DNA of 64,000 nt from Thraustochytrium sp. TN22 (GCA_013306675.1 JABLUY010000098.1:1-64000), one strand, 5' to 3'. Positions 29,104-38,445 are shown, counted from the stretch's first letter. Numbers and translations are program-made. The notes: generated by a model not told the origin, from the letters alone.

Positions 29104-30642
29104 ATGGCGCGGCGAGGACTGCTAGCGTGGCTGCGCGAAGGGCGCAAGGACTCGCCTCGCGGGGTGAGTAGCGGCGGCGGCGACGGCAAGAGCGGCGGCA
29201 GTAGCGCTGCACGCAGTGCCTCATCGAGCCACGATGGCACGCAGAAGGCCTTCTTGAACACCAAGATGGACGAGGAGGCGGAAGAAGAGGTTGTTGACCT
29301 TGTCAGCGACACCGAGGACGCCAGCCTCCATGGGATCGTGCAGCAGAGCGGCACCATGTGCCGCCATGAGACCAAGCGCGCCCGTGCAGACCACAGCGAA
29401 GCCCTCAAGGACGCTGTCGAGCCAGCAAGCCGCGAGTTCCCAGCCAGCAAGCGTGCTCGAGTTTCCTTCGACACAGCAGCAAGTGGGAGTGCCCCGGTCG
29501 AGGTGGAGCTGAAGTTAGAAGAGACGGCGTACTCGAGCCAGTTCGTAGACGCGTCCGAGCTAGACCTGTATGCGAGCAACTTTGTCAAGGTCGAGGAGCT
29601 TTCGGCTTTGTACGATGCCGAAACCGAGCCGAGGGATTTGGCAAGAAGAAACCCGGGCGCCTCACGTGGCGCGACGAGAAGCGCAAGGCCGCGTTGGCAC
29701 TGTATGCAGGTGGGCTGCTTCAAATGGGCTGTGAGTGGTGGAAGCCGTCGACTTTGCGTCGCGCATGGTGGCGGGCGACGCTGTCAGCATGCAGACTGCG
29801 ACAAGGGTGCCCTGGCTGGTGGTCTTCCCATGTGCGTCGCGCACGGAGGCGGGAGGCGCTGTGAGCGTCCAGGCTGCGACAAGAGTGCCCTGGGTGGTGG
29901 TCTTCCCTTCTGCATCGTGCACGGAGGTGGGCGACGCTGTGAGCGTCCAGGCTGCGACAGTGGTGCCCGGGGTGGTGGTCTTCCCTTCTGCGCTTCGCAC
30001 GGCGGCGGGCGGCGCTGTCAGCATGCAGACTGCGACAAGAGTGCCGGGACTGGCAGTCTTCCATTCTGCATCGCGCACGGAGGCGGGCGACGCTGTGAGC
30101 ATCCAGCCTGCGATCTGAGTGCCAGGGCTGGTGATCTTCCCTTCTGCATCGCGCACGGTGGCGGGCGACGCTGTGAGCGTCCAGGCTGCGACAAGAGTGC
30201 CAAGACTGGTGGTCTTCCCATGTGCGTCGCGCACGGAGGCGGGCGGCGCTGTCAGCATCCAGACTGCGACAAGAGTGCCGGGACTGGCGGTCGACCCTTC
30301 TGCATCGCGCACGGAGGCGGGTGGCGCTGTGAGCGTCCAGGTTGCGTCAAGAAGGCCCAGGGTGGTGGTGCTCCCTTCTGCATCGCGCACGGAGGCGGGC
30401 GACGCTGTGAGCGTCCAGGTTGCGACAATGGTGCCAAGGCTGGTGGTCTCCCCTTCTGCTTTGCGCACGGAGGCGGGCGGTGCTGTCAGCATCCAGACTG
30501 CGGCAAGGCCGCGCGTGGTGGCGGCCTTCCCTTGTGTTTTGCTCACGGTGGCGGCAGGCGTTGTGGGCGCTCAGACTGCGCTCGTGTAGCTGCTACGCGA
30601 AGCCTCCACTGCGCTTTGCACAGCAAGGGTCCGAGGCCATGA
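29104..30642 (+). CDS. Cys/His tandem-repeat protein, paralogue 1 (12 units)
   Basis: 512 residues from the ATG at 29104 (GTG upstream rejected). N-terminus 'MARRGLLAWLREGRKDSPRG', then Gly/Ser-rich linker, an acidic segment 'EEEVVDLVSDTEDAS' that fits a SUMO-interacting motif (hydrophobic core VDLV flanked by acids), a basic KRAR patch that may be an NLS, and a perfectly conserved block 'LEETAYSSQFVDASELDLYA'. From ~residue 200 follow twelve 26-residue units of the form C-x4-C-x11-C-x2-H-GGGRR, for example 'CERPGCDKSALGGGLPFC', with degenerate first and last units. The regular C-C-C-H set suggests one zinc ion per unit. Such repeats are annotated in stramenopiles as 'WRKY19-like', without a true WRKY domain. 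Role unknown; a nuclear, SUMO-linked function is inference. Confidence 0.9.
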   Translation: MARRGLLAWLREGRKDSPRGVSSGGGDGKSGGSSAARSASSSHDGTQKAFLNTKMDEEAEEEVVDLVSDTEDASLHGIVQQSGTMCRHETKRARADHSEALKDAVEPASREFPASKRARVSFDTAASGSAPVEVELKLEETAYSSQFVDASELDLYASNFVKVEELSALYDAETEPRDLARRNPGASRGATRSARPRWHCMQVGCFKWAVSGGSRRLCVAHGGGRRCQHADCDKGALAGGLPMCVAHGGGRRCERPGCDKSALGGGLPFCIVHGGGRRCERPGCDSGARGGGLPFCASHGGGRRCQHADCDKSAGTGSLPFCIAHGGGRRCEHPACDLSARAGDLPFCIAHGGGRRCERPGCDKSAKTGGLPMCVAHGGGRRCQHPDCDKSAGTGGRPFCIAHGGGWRCERPGCVKKAQGGGAPFCIAHGGGRRCERPGCDNGAKAGGLPFCFAHGGGRCCQHPDCGKAARGGGLPLCFAHGGGRRCGRSDCARVAATRSLHCALHSKGPRP

Positions 30643-31286
30643 AGCACAACATCGACTTGATCGTTTTTCAAATAGATCCATTGCGTGTTGACTGCTTGAC
30701 CCCCTCGTGAGAAGGCTTGAAAGAAACGAAGAGGTTAGGATCGTTGCGGCATCCATTCTTTCTGACGAGAACTCATCAAGTGGCAACGACTAAAATGTTG
30801 GCACTCTGGACTTGCTCTCATCTTCGTAGCCGGGTCAGCCATCCGTGGTGACGGTGTGGCGCCGGCGGTCAGGAGGTCCGAGTGAGAACTGACGCAGCTT
30901 GACAGGCGCCGCCAACTACTACCACAAGCTCCGATGATGTGGCGGCGCTGCGGCGATGTCCAAGCGTACACGAAGGCTTCCGTGTCTAGGCTAGCTAGAT
31001 TCACTGTCAGTCCAAGCCCGCGGGATTGCGACCTGGCCTTGGAAGCGGCGGCGGCGACCCGCGGGAAAAATCCATCCGGCCCTTGGCTGCCGCGACCTAA
31101 CCGCCGCAGGCGGCCTGCGGTGCTCCGCGCCAGTGCCGCAGCGCACAACGCAAGGCGACGCGACGCGACACACGGTGCGGCGGGTCGAGCGAGGCGTGGG
31201 CGCGAGGCGCGAGGCGCGAGGCGAGGAGGCACGCAGCGCAGCGCCCTGTGGTAGCGGCACACGCAGGCCGGTGCGGTGGCGCCGAG
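30643..31286. other. Intergenic block duplicated before paralogues 2 and 3
   Basis: This ~640-bp block (first copy) and 32619-33268 (second copy) are nearly identical, sharing for example 'CTCGTGAGAAGGCTTGAAA', 'AGCCGGGTCAGCCATCCGTG' and 'GGGAAAAATCCATCCGG'. It therefore carries the 3' flank of one paralogue and the promoter of the next. Differences are small indels and substitutions. Confidence 0.85.
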
Positions 31287-32618
31287 ATGGCGCCACGGGG
31301 GCTGCTGGCGTGGCTGCGCTTTGGCCGCGAGGGCCCGCCTCGACGGGAGAGCGGCGGCGACAGCGGCGACAGCGGCGACAGTGGCGTGGCGCGCACCGCG
31401 TCGCCCGACCATGGCAGCTCGCAGGAGGCCATCTTGGACACCAGCATCGAGCACGAGGAGGTGGTCGACCTTGTCAGCGACACCGAGGACGCGAGCCCTG
31501 CTGAGCCTGTGCAGCAGAACGGCCGCCATGACCTCAAGCGCGCCCGTGCAGAGCCATCAAGGCGGGAGATCCCCGCCGGTAAGCGCGCTCGAGTCGCCTT
31601 GGACACCGCAGCAAGCGGCAGCGCCCCGGTCGAGGTGGAGCTGAAGCTAGAAGAGACGGCGTACTCGAGCCAGTTCGTAGACGCGTCCGAGCTAGACCTG
31701 TATGCGAGCAACTTTGTCAAGGTCGAGGAGCTTTCGGCTTTGTACGATGCCGAAACCGAGTCCAGGGATTTGGCAAGAAGAACCCCGGGCACCTCACGTG
31801 GCGCGACGAGAAGCGCAAGGCCGCGTCGGCACTGTATGCAGGTGGGCTGCTTCAAATGGGCTGTGAGTGGTGGAAGCCGTCGACTTTGCATCGCGCATGG
31901 TGGCGGGCGACGCTGTCAGCATGCAGGCTGCGACAAGAGTGCCCTGGCTGGTGGTCTTCCCTTCTGCATCGCGCACGGTGGCGGGCGGCGCTGTGGGCGT
32001 CCAGGCTGCGACAAGAGTGCCAATGCTGGTGGTCTCCCCTTGTGCGTCGCGCACGGAGGCGGGCGACGCTGTGAGCGTCCAGGCTGCGATCTGGGTGCCA
32101 AGGCTGGTGGTCTTCCCTTCTGCATCGCGCATGGAGGCGGGCGGCGCTGTCAGCACCCAGACTGCGACAAGGGTGCCAACGCTGGCGGTCGGCCCTTCTG
32201 CATCGCGCACGGTGGCGGGCGGCGCTGTCAGCATCCAGACTGCGACAAGAGTGCCGGGACTGGCGGTCGACCCTTCTGCATCGCGCACGGAGGCGGGCGG
32301 CGCTGTGAGCGTCCAGGTTGCGTCAAGAAGGCCCAGGGTGGTGGTCTTCCCTTCTGCTTTGCGCACGGCGGCGGGCGGCGCTGTCAGCATGCAGACTGCG
32401 ACAAGAGTGCCGGGAGTGGCTGTCGGCCCTTCTGCATCGCGCACGGAGGCGGGCGGCGCTGTGAGCGTCCAGGCTGCGACAAGGCCGCGCGTGGTGGCGG
32501 CCTTCCCTTGTGCCTTGCTCACGGTGGCGGCAAACGCTGTGCGCGCTCGAACTGCTCTCGCAACGCTGCTGCTCGAAGCCTTCACTGCGCTTTGCACAGC
32601 AAGGGTCAGAGGCCATGA
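31287..32618 (+). CDS. Cys/His tandem-repeat protein, paralogue 2 (10 units)
   Basis: 443 residues from the ATG at 31287 ('MAPRGLLAWLRFGREGPPRR'). Same architecture as paralogue 1: acidic SUMO-interaction-like 'EEVVDLVSDTEDAS', basic patch 'GKRARVALDTAAS', the invariant block from 'VEVELKLEETAYSSQFVD' to 'FVKVEELSALYDAETE', then ten Cys/His units of 26 residues, starting 'CMQVGCFKWAVSGGSRRLC' and ending with a degenerate 'CSRNAAARSLHCALHSKG'. It has two fewer units than paralogue 1, so the array has expanded or shrunk by whole 78-bp steps. The invariant N-terminal block shows that this half is under stronger constraint than unit number. A GDSGDS triplet repeat follows the first 25 residues. 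Function unknown. Confidence 0.9.
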   Translation: MAPRGLLAWLRFGREGPPRRESGGDSGDSGDSGVARTASPDHGSSQEAILDTSIEHEEVVDLVSDTEDASPAEPVQQNGRHDLKRARAEPSRREIPAGKRARVALDTAASGSAPVEVELKLEETAYSSQFVDASELDLYASNFVKVEELSALYDAETESRDLARRTPGTSRGATRSARPRRHCMQVGCFKWAVSGGSRRLCIAHGGGRRCQHAGCDKSALAGGLPFCIAHGGGRRCGRPGCDKSANAGGLPLCVAHGGGRRCERPGCDLGAKAGGLPFCIAHGGGRRCQHPDCDKGANAGGRPFCIAHGGGRRCQHPDCDKSAGTGGRPFCIAHGGGRRCERPGCVKKAQGGGLPFCFAHGGGRRCQHADCDKSAGSGCRPFCIAHGGGRRCERPGCDKAARGGGLPLCLAHGGGKRCARSNCSRNAAARSLHCALHSKGQRP

Positions 32619-33268
32619 AGCACAACATCCACTTGATCGTCTTTCAATTGCATGTTTTCTGGTTCACCCCCTCGTGAGAAGGCTTGAAACGAAGAGGTTA
32701 GGATCAGCAACCGTTGCGGCATCCGTTCTTTCTGACGAGAACTCATCAAGTCGATATTTGCAGCGACTAAAACGTTGGCACTCTGGACTTGCTGTCATCT
32801 TCGTAGCCGGGTCAGCCATCCGTGGTGACGGTGTGGCGCCGGCCATCAAGAGGCCCGCGTGAGAACTGACGCAGCTTGACAGGCGCCGCCGACTGCTACC
32901 ACAAGCTCCGATGATGGCCTACCTTGTGGCGGCGCTGCGGCGCTGTCTGAGCGTACACGAAGGCTTCCGTGTCTAGAGGCTAGCTAGATTCACTGTCAGT
33001 CCCAGCCCGCGGGATTGCGACCTGGCCTTGGAAGCGGCGGCGGCTCCCCGCGGGAAAAATCCATCCGGACCTTGGCTGCCGCGACCTAACCGCCGCAGGC
33101 GGCCTGCGGTGCTCCGCGCCAGTGCCGCAGCGCACAACGCAAGGCGACGCGACGCGACACACGGTGCGGCGGGTCGAGCGAGGCGTGGGCGCGAGGCGCG
33201 AGGCGAGGAGGCACGCAGCGCAGCGCCCTGTGGTAGCAGCGCACGCAGGCCGGTGCGGTGGCGCCGAG
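32619..33268. other. Second copy of the duplicated intergenic block
   Basis: Near-identical to 30643-31286 (see that entry), with scattered substitutions and short indels. Contains no separate gene. Confidence 0.85.
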
Positions 33269-34525
33269 ATGGCGCCACGGGGGCTGCTGGCGTGGCTGCG
33301 CTTTGGCCGCAAGGGCCCGCCTCGACGGGAGGGCGGCGGCGACAGCGGCGACAGCGGCGACAGTGGCGTGGCGCGCACCGCGTCGCCCGACCATGGCAGC
33401 TCGCAGGAGGCCATCTTGGACACCAGGATCGAGCACGAGGAGGTGGTCGACCTTGTCAGCGACACCGAGGACGCGAGCCCTGCTGAGCCCGTGCAGCAGA
33501 ACGGCCGCCATGACCTCAAGCGCGCCCGTGCAGAGCCATCAAGGCGGGAGATCCCCGCCGGTAAGCGCGCTCGAGTCGCCTTGGACACAGCAGCAAGCGG
33601 CAGCGCCCCGGTCGAGGTGGAGCTGAAGCTAGAAGAGACGGCGTACTCGAGCCAGTTCGTAGACGCGTCCGAGCTAGACCTGTATGCGAGCAACTTTGTC
33701 AAGGTCGAGGAGCTTTCGGCTTTGTACGACGCCGAAACCGAGTCGAGGGGCTTGGCAAGAAGAACCCCGGGCACCTCACGTGGCGCGACGAGAAGCGCAA
33801 GGCCGCGTTGGCACTGTATGCAGGTGGACTGCTTCAAATGGGCTGTGAGTGGTGGAGGCCGTCGACTTTGCGTCGCGCACGGTGGCGGGCGGCGCTGTCA
33901 GCATCCAGACTGCGACAAGAGTGCCAAGGCTGGTGGTCTTCCCTTGTGCGTCGCGCACGGAGGCGGGAGGCGCTGTGAGCGTCCAGGCTGCGACAAGAGT
34001 GCCAATGCTGGTGGTCTTCCCTTCTGCTTCGCGCACGGTGGCGGGCGACGCTGTGAGCGTCCAGGTTGCGACAAGGAGGCCCCAAAGGGTGGTGGTCTTC
34101 CCTTCTGCATCGCGCACGGAGGCGGGCGGCGCTGTCAGCACCCAGACTGCGACAAGAGTGCCAAGACTGGCGGTCGACCCTTCTGCATCGCGCACGGTGG
34201 CGGGAGGCGCTGTGAGCGTACAGGTTGCGACAAGAGTGTCAAGACTGGCGGTCTTCCCTTCTGCATCGCGCACGGAGGCGGGCGGCGCTGTGAGCGTCCA
34301 GGCTGCGATATGGGTGCCAAGGCTGGTGGTCTTCCCTTCTGCATCGCGCATGGAGGCGGGCGGCGCTGTCCGCATCCAGGCTGCAGCAAGGCCATGTGTG
34401 GTGGCGGCCTTCCCATGTGCTTCGCTCACGGTGGCGGCAGGCGTTGTGCGCGCTCAGACTGCGCTAGTGTAGCTGCTACGCGAAGCCTCCACTGCGCTTT
34501 GCACAGCGAGAATCCGATGAGCTGA
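33269..34525 (+). CDS. Cys/His tandem-repeat protein, paralogue 3 (9 units)
   Basis: 418 residues from the ATG at 33269. N-terminal ~200 residues are almost identical to paralogue 2, including the GDSGDS repeat, the acidic 'EEVVDLVSDTED' motif and the invariant 'LEETAYSSQFVDASELDLYA' block. Nine Cys/His units follow; one carries an extra residue ('CDKEAPKGGGLPFC'), the only break in the strict 26-residue period, and the last full unit has 'CSKAMCGGGLPMC' with an extra Cys. It ends in the same degenerate half unit 'RSLHCALHSENP'. Its 3' flank differs from the other paralogues, marking the right edge of the segmental duplication. Paralogues 2 and 3 look like the youngest pair. Confidence 0.9.
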   Translation: MAPRGLLAWLRFGRKGPPRREGGGDSGDSGDSGVARTASPDHGSSQEAILDTRIEHEEVVDLVSDTEDASPAEPVQQNGRHDLKRARAEPSRREIPAGKRARVALDTAASGSAPVEVELKLEETAYSSQFVDASELDLYASNFVKVEELSALYDAETESRGLARRTPGTSRGATRSARPRWHCMQVDCFKWAVSGGGRRLCVAHGGGRRCQHPDCDKSAKAGGLPLCVAHGGGRRCERPGCDKSANAGGLPFCFAHGGGRRCERPGCDKEAPKGGGLPFCIAHGGGRRCQHPDCDKSAKTGGRPFCIAHGGGRRCERTGCDKSVKTGGLPFCIAHGGGRRCERPGCDMGAKAGGLPFCIAHGGGRRCPHPGCSKAMCGGGLPMCFAHGGGRRCARSDCASVAATRSLHCALHSENPMS

Positions 34526-34853
34526 TTTGAACGATTTTTGGGTGGGACCACATTGAGTTGTCCAAGGCTCCCAGCGTAAGATTATCATGTGGGACGAAAA
34601 ACAGGAGCCCGGTACAGGATTCTTTCCCTTCTGATCGGCCCTTGTCGAGGCGCAGACTGCCGTGGACGTTGGATTGTAGTTTCAAGGGGTGCCACACACA
34701 AACATCAAGGTTTTGTCGACTTATTCTCACCTACGGAGTAGAGCCAAGCCAATCACCCGAGATTCAACAGCGTGGTCATCATCAGTCTCCCTGGCGTGAC
34801 CTGTAATTAGGGGCCAGCAGGAAGCCCTCAAACCACCAAGTGGCGCTCTCAAC
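34526..34853. other. Convergent spacer, nothing seen
   Basis: 328 bp between paralogue 3 and the 3' end of the PPC decarboxylase gene. Composition is clearly less GC-rich than the coding parts. No gene or repeat recognised. Confidence 0.5.
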
Positions 34854-35522
34854 TTAGTGGCCGCCACCAAGGCTTCCCTGGTCTAAGGCGTCACGCACGG
34901 CTGTGAGAATTTCGTCGACCGAGGCAAGTGCTCCCGAGCCTAAGGTAGGTGTTCGGGCCATTGCGGTTAGCCTGTGTTGGCAAAATACCCAAAGGGAGGT
35001 TATAGCAAACCTACCGACGTCGCCGCATGCGAGCTTTTTGCTCATGGGCGCAACAACAGTGGCACCCAACCCCGTCATCTTGCCGAGCTGCTCCGCAGTG
35101 AGTGGGTGATCCCACATGAAGGTGTTCATCGCGGGCGAGAGGAGCAAGGGCTTGCCAAAGTCCCAGGCGCGTACGACGCTGGTAAGTAGATTGTCGCAGA
35201 TGCCGTGAGAGATCTTGGCGAGAGAGTTGGCGGAGAGCGGCGCGAGGAGGAAGACATCGGCCCACTTGCGCAGCTGCATCGCGATTGCGCGTTGAGTGAG
35301 GAGGGGGCAAGGTTCTGGCGCCGCAGGCGCTGTAACTCACCTCAATGTGAATCACCGGGTCCTTGCCAACGAGAGTGTAGTTGCCCCACTCGTCGGCGTC
35401 TACGACGGACCTGATGGTCTGATTGTCGATGGCCTCTCGCAGACCGGCGAATGTCTCGCCGTTGTACTTGCGTGCGGCCTCATCGAAGAGCCGCGCGTGC
35501 TCTGTCCACACGACGCAAACCT

Positions 35523-35553
<31 letters not shown>

Positions 35554-35791
35554 CGGCGGGACGCGGCGGGACGCGGCGCATTCTGCGTCAGCGCGGCGCG
35601 CTTCATCCTCGCTCTGCGACCTCCCCCCAACCTACCTCGGCGTGCAGCTCTCGCTGCAGGCGCAGCGCGATCTCCGGCACCTTGACCACGGCCACCGACC
35701 CGCTCGCGCCCACGAGCACGCGCGGCCTGCGCTGCGCGGCCGCCGCGGCCTCCCCGCGCCCGTCGTCATCCTGCGCCGCCCTCGCCTCCAT
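34854..35791 (-). CDS. PPCDC: Phosphopantothenoylcysteine decarboxylase (HAL3/PPCDC), four exons
   Basis: Exons on the minus strand: 35636-35791, 35341-35520, 35015-35273 and 34854-34939, joined by introns of 115, 67 and 75 nt with GTAGGT, GTGAGT and GTAGGT donors; total 226 residues in one frame. The FMN-dependent flavoprotein fold is complete: 'RVLVGASGSVAVVKVPEIAL', 'VCVVWTEHARLF', the active-site His in 'DPVIHIE|LRKWADVFLLAP', the substrate signature 'SPAMNTFMWDHPLT' (PxMNxxMW) and the clamp Cys in 'KKLACGDVG'. The enzyme makes 4'-phosphopantetheine from phosphopantothenoylcysteine in coenzyme A synthesis. ATG 35791 gives a short Ala/Arg/Glu-rich leader; longer upstream frame is low-complexity. 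It is head to head with the Bap31-like gene, 247 bp apart. All key residues are present. Confidence 0.95.
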
Positions 35792-36038
35792 CCCGCCCGC
35801 AGGCCCTCCGCCTCGCGCCGGACGCCGCGCCGCCGAGCGAGCGGGCGAGCGCGCCGGGCGGTGCCGCCGTGAGGCTCTTGGCCGACTGCCACGTGGGCGC
35901 GGCGGCCCGGCTGCTCGGGCTCGGCTCGGCTCGGAGGGGACTTGGCGGTCGGAGGAGGGAGGGCCGCCATGCTGGCCGGCCATGCCGGGCCGGGCGGCAG
36001 TCGCGCAACTCGGCAGCTCGCGCGCGCAGCCCGGCTGC
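35792..36038. promoter_or_regulatory. Short divergent promoter of PPCDC and Bap31-like genes
   Basis: Only 247 bp separate the two start codons on opposite strands, so both 5' leaders and core promoters must fit here. It is very GC-rich; I see no TATA box. Confidence 0.55.
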
Positions 36039-36798
36039 ATGCAGGACGCGGACCTCGTCACGATGATCTCGCTGGTCAAGGTACGTGCGCCGCCCGCGCG
36101 GCCCCGCGCGCGCCGGCGCCGCGCCGCGAGGCGGCGGGCATGGGCATGGGAGGGGCGGGACGAGGCTCAGGGCCAAGATAGCGACGGAAGGTGCCGCGGT
36201 GCCGCGAGGCGCGGCGAGGGCGCGGCGGGGGCGCGGCGCGGGAGGGACGAGGACTGACGAAGGGGCGCGCACGCGCGATGCAGTTTTTCGTGGGCACCAT
36301 GGCGGTCCCGGCCGTGCTGCTGCTGCTGCTGCTGCTGCCGCTGCCGCGGCAGGTGCAGAACGCGCTGGTGACCATCACGGACCGCATCCTCTTCTTCAAG
36401 CCGCACCCGTACGTGAACCTGACGCTCTTTTGGCTTTTCCTGGGCACTTCCATCATTGCCTTCGGGACGGCCGCGTGGACGATGCAGCGGGCGCGCGAGA
36501 CCTACGACAACGTCAAGGGCATTAGCGGCAACGCGCTCGAGCCGCGCGTCAAGCTCCTGGCTGGTACGTTTCCGCGGCGCGCTCGCGAGAGGGAGGGAGG
36601 GGGAGGAGGAAGCACATCATGACTAATGTTGCACGTGTACGCGCACGCCGGTGCTTCGCAGCGGAGCGCAACCTGTGGATCACGGGCAGTGCGTGCGCGC
36701 TGTGGATCCTTCTGCACCGCTTCCGCAGCCTGGAGAAGCAGTGCAACCTGTACTACGCGCAGCTCACCGACAAGACCAAGGAGCCCAAGAGCGAGTAG
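36039..36798 (+). CDS. BCAP31: Bap31/Bap29-like ER membrane protein, three exons
   Basis: Exons 36039-36080, 36284-36563 and 36662-36798 give 152 residues in one frame. Donors are GTACGT in both introns; branch-like CTGAC (about 36253) and CTAAT (about 36622) lie 30-40 nt before the acceptors. The protein starts 'MQDADLVTMISLVK|FFVGTM' and has three hydrophobic helices: about 8-30, 55-75 ('LTLFWLFLGTSIIAFGTAAW') and 112-128 ('NLWITGSACALWILLHRF'). The order and the 'RVKLLAAERNLWITG' segment match the Bap31 N-terminal domain. Bap31 proteins act in ER quality control and cargo export. The family's cytosolic coiled coil is nearly absent; the chain stops soon after TM3 ('KTKEPKSE'), so this is a short member. 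Copies of this last-exon end recur downstream. Confidence 0.85.
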
Positions 36799-37092
36799 GC
36801 TGGAACCGGCCGGCGCGTCACCTCGTGGCCAAGGTAGTCGTGGTCCCACATGTACTACGACCCAAAGAAGAGCTCTGTTTCGATGATGCTCCCAAAGAAA
36901 CACTACGCGCAGCTCACCAACAGGATCAAGGAGCCCAAGAGCGAGTCGTAGCTCACAAACAGGACCAGCGAGCCCAAGAGCGAGTCGTAGCTCACCAACA
37001 GGACCAAGGAGCCCAAGAGCGAGTAGGCTGGAGGCGACTGGCGCGTCACCTCGTGGCCAAGGTAGTCGTGGTCCCACATGAACTACGACCCA
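36799..37092 (+). repeat. Repeated 3' end and flank of the Bap31-like gene
   Basis: The last codons of the Bap31-like gene ('CAGCTCACCGACAAGACCAA' through GAGCCCAAGAGCGAGTAG) recur at about 36902-36950, 36951-36990 and 36991-37026, each ending in a TAG. The ~65-bp stretch after the stop ('GCGTCACCTCGTGGCCAAGG' and on) recurs at 37027-37092. The layout points to nested tandem duplication of the gene's end. Confidence 0.9.
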
Positions 37093-37365
37093 AGGAAAAG
37101 CTCTGTTTCGATGATGCTCACAAAGGAAATCTCTCTTTCGATGATGCTCACAAAGAAAAGCTCTGTTTCGATGATGCTCACAAAGAAAAGCTCTGTTTCG
37201 ATGATGCTCCCAAAGAAAAGCTCGGTTTCGATGATGCTCGCAAAGAAAAGCTCTGTTTCGATGATGCTCCCAAAGAAAAGCTCTGCTGCGATGATGCTCC
37301 CAAAGAAAAGCTCGGTTTCGATGATGCTCCCAAAGAAAAGCTCGGTTTCGATGATGCTCATGGTA
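37090..37365. repeat. 30-bp minisatellite, about nine copies
   Basis: Units of AAAGAAAAGCTCTGTTTCGA plus TGATGCTCMC, differing by point changes (for example CTCGG for CTCTG). One frame reads KKSSVSMMLP repeatedly and the opposite strand also stays open, but this follows from the 30-bp period and is not evidence of a gene. The seed of the unit is visible once at 36862-36896. Confidence 0.92.
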
Positions 37366-37413
37366 CAAACATAGAAGAAAGGAGGAGTGAACCGGGGACG
37401 CCGCCGACTTGAA

Positions 37414-38445
37414 TCAGAGCACGCGGAAAGTGGCGGAGACGGCAAAGTGGTCGCTCGGGTAGATGCGAGGGTCTTCTGGATGTGGCTTGTGCGCCGCGAG
37501 CGCCGCGGAGCAGACTTGGAGCGGGCCGCGGAAGAAGATGTAGTCGATGCACTCCTCGGGCACAATGTCCTTGGTGGGGCAGTCGTGGAGCTGGTGAAAG
37601 GTCTTGTCGGGCTCGGCGCCGTTGGCCATCTTGTAGGCGCTCTGAAAGCCGTACTCGGCGACGAAGGAGTGCAGGCGCTCGTGCGGCTGCGCGTTCATGT
37701 CGCCGAGCAGAATAATGGCATCCTCCGGCTGCATGTTCTCGTCGGACTCGAGCCAGATGAGGATGCGCAGGAACTCGCGCGTGCGCTGCTCCTGGCAGCG
37801 TTGCACCTGCAGCGCGTCGGAGCCGAGCGGCGTGTCGGTGAGGTGCGTGTTGACGACCCAGACGTTGCGGCAGGCGCCGCTGGGCCCGCCGAGCGGCACG
37901 CGCAGCAGCGTCTTTTGCGCCACACGGTACGTGCCGCCGACGAGCAGCGGCTCGTGCGGCTGCGGCTGCAGGTCGCGGCGCGACACGGTGACGTTGCTGA
38001 AGAGCCAGGTGGACCCGAGCAGCACGTAGACCAGGTGGCCCAGGACCGGCATGTGGAAGAGCGTGGCGCCGTCCAGCACGGCCAGCACGGTCTCGAGCCA
38101 GGCGTCGTTGAAGAGGTGCCACAGGTCGCGCAGCAGCAGGCCGAGTCGGCAGCGAAACGCCCAGCGCAGCAGCGGCCCCACCACGGGCAGCGCCCCTGCG
38201 TACGAGGGCACGCAGACGTCCGAGGTGACGAGCACCTGGTCCTCTGCGCCCAAGGCCGCGGCGAAGCGCTTCTCCTGGCCCCACCACGCGCCGCCCGTGG
38301 CCACCTCCTGGAGGCCGACCACGTCGTGCCCCTGCAGCGCCTCCGCGATGAGCGGCTCGCGCTGCAGGTGGTGGTCCAGCAGGAACCGCGCGTTGAGCGT
38401 GAGCACCTTGAGCTCCGCGCCGCCGCCGCCGCCCGCCGCCGCCAT
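37414..38445 (-). CDS. Endonuclease/exonuclease/phosphatase (EEP) family enzyme
   Basis: 343 residues from the ATG at 38445 (the longer frame begins at GTG and is Arg/Ala-rich). All EEP signatures are present in order: 'LKVLTLNARFLL', the metal-binding Glu in 'DVVGLQEVAT', 'VWVVNTHLTDTPL', 'AIILLGDMNAQPHE' (GDxN), 'CIDYIFFRG' and the terminal 'YPSDHFAVSATF' (SDH). These form the Mg2+ site of a phosphodiesterase. Two hydrophobic stretches between the Glu and His motifs ('LPVVGPLLRWAF' and 'VLGHLVYVLLGSTWLFSN') suggest a lipid or membrane contact, which favours a neutral-sphingomyelinase-like or other lipid phosphodiesterase role over a DNA repair nuclease. That preference is inference; the catalytic fold is certain. 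It lies on the opposite strand to the Bap31-like gene and its repeats. Confidence 0.9.
   Translation of the reverse strand: MAAAGGGGGAELKVLTLNARFLLDHHLQREPLIAEALQGHDVVGLQEVATGGAWWGQEKRFAAALGAEDQVLVTSDVCVPSYAGALPVVGPLLRWAFRCRLGLLLRDLWHLFNDAWLETVLAVLDGATLFHMPVLGHLVYVLLGSTWLFSNVTVSRRDLQPQPHEPLLVGGTYRVAQKTLLRVPLGGPSGACRNVWVVNTHLTDTPLGSDALQVQRCQEQRTREFLRILIWLESDENMQPEDAIILLGDMNAQPHERLHSFVAEYGFQSAYKMANGAEPDKTFHQLHDCPTKDIVPEECIDYIFFRGPLQVCSAALAAHKPHPEDPRIYPSDHFAVSATFRVL

Noticed and set aside
29662-34429. Long antisense and alternate-frame ORFs over the Cys/His arrays (for example 'VSVQAATRVP' and 'TAPPASVRDAEG' repeats)
   Set aside because: A 78-bp period divisible by three keeps all frames open once one is; only the plus-frame Cys/His pattern is conserved and sensible.
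36502-37412. Repetitive ORFs over the minisatellite (HHRNRAFLWE on one strand, KKSSVSMMLP on the other)
   Set aside because: The 30-bp unit keeps several frames open by chance; they cover the echo repeats and end of the Bap31-like gene.
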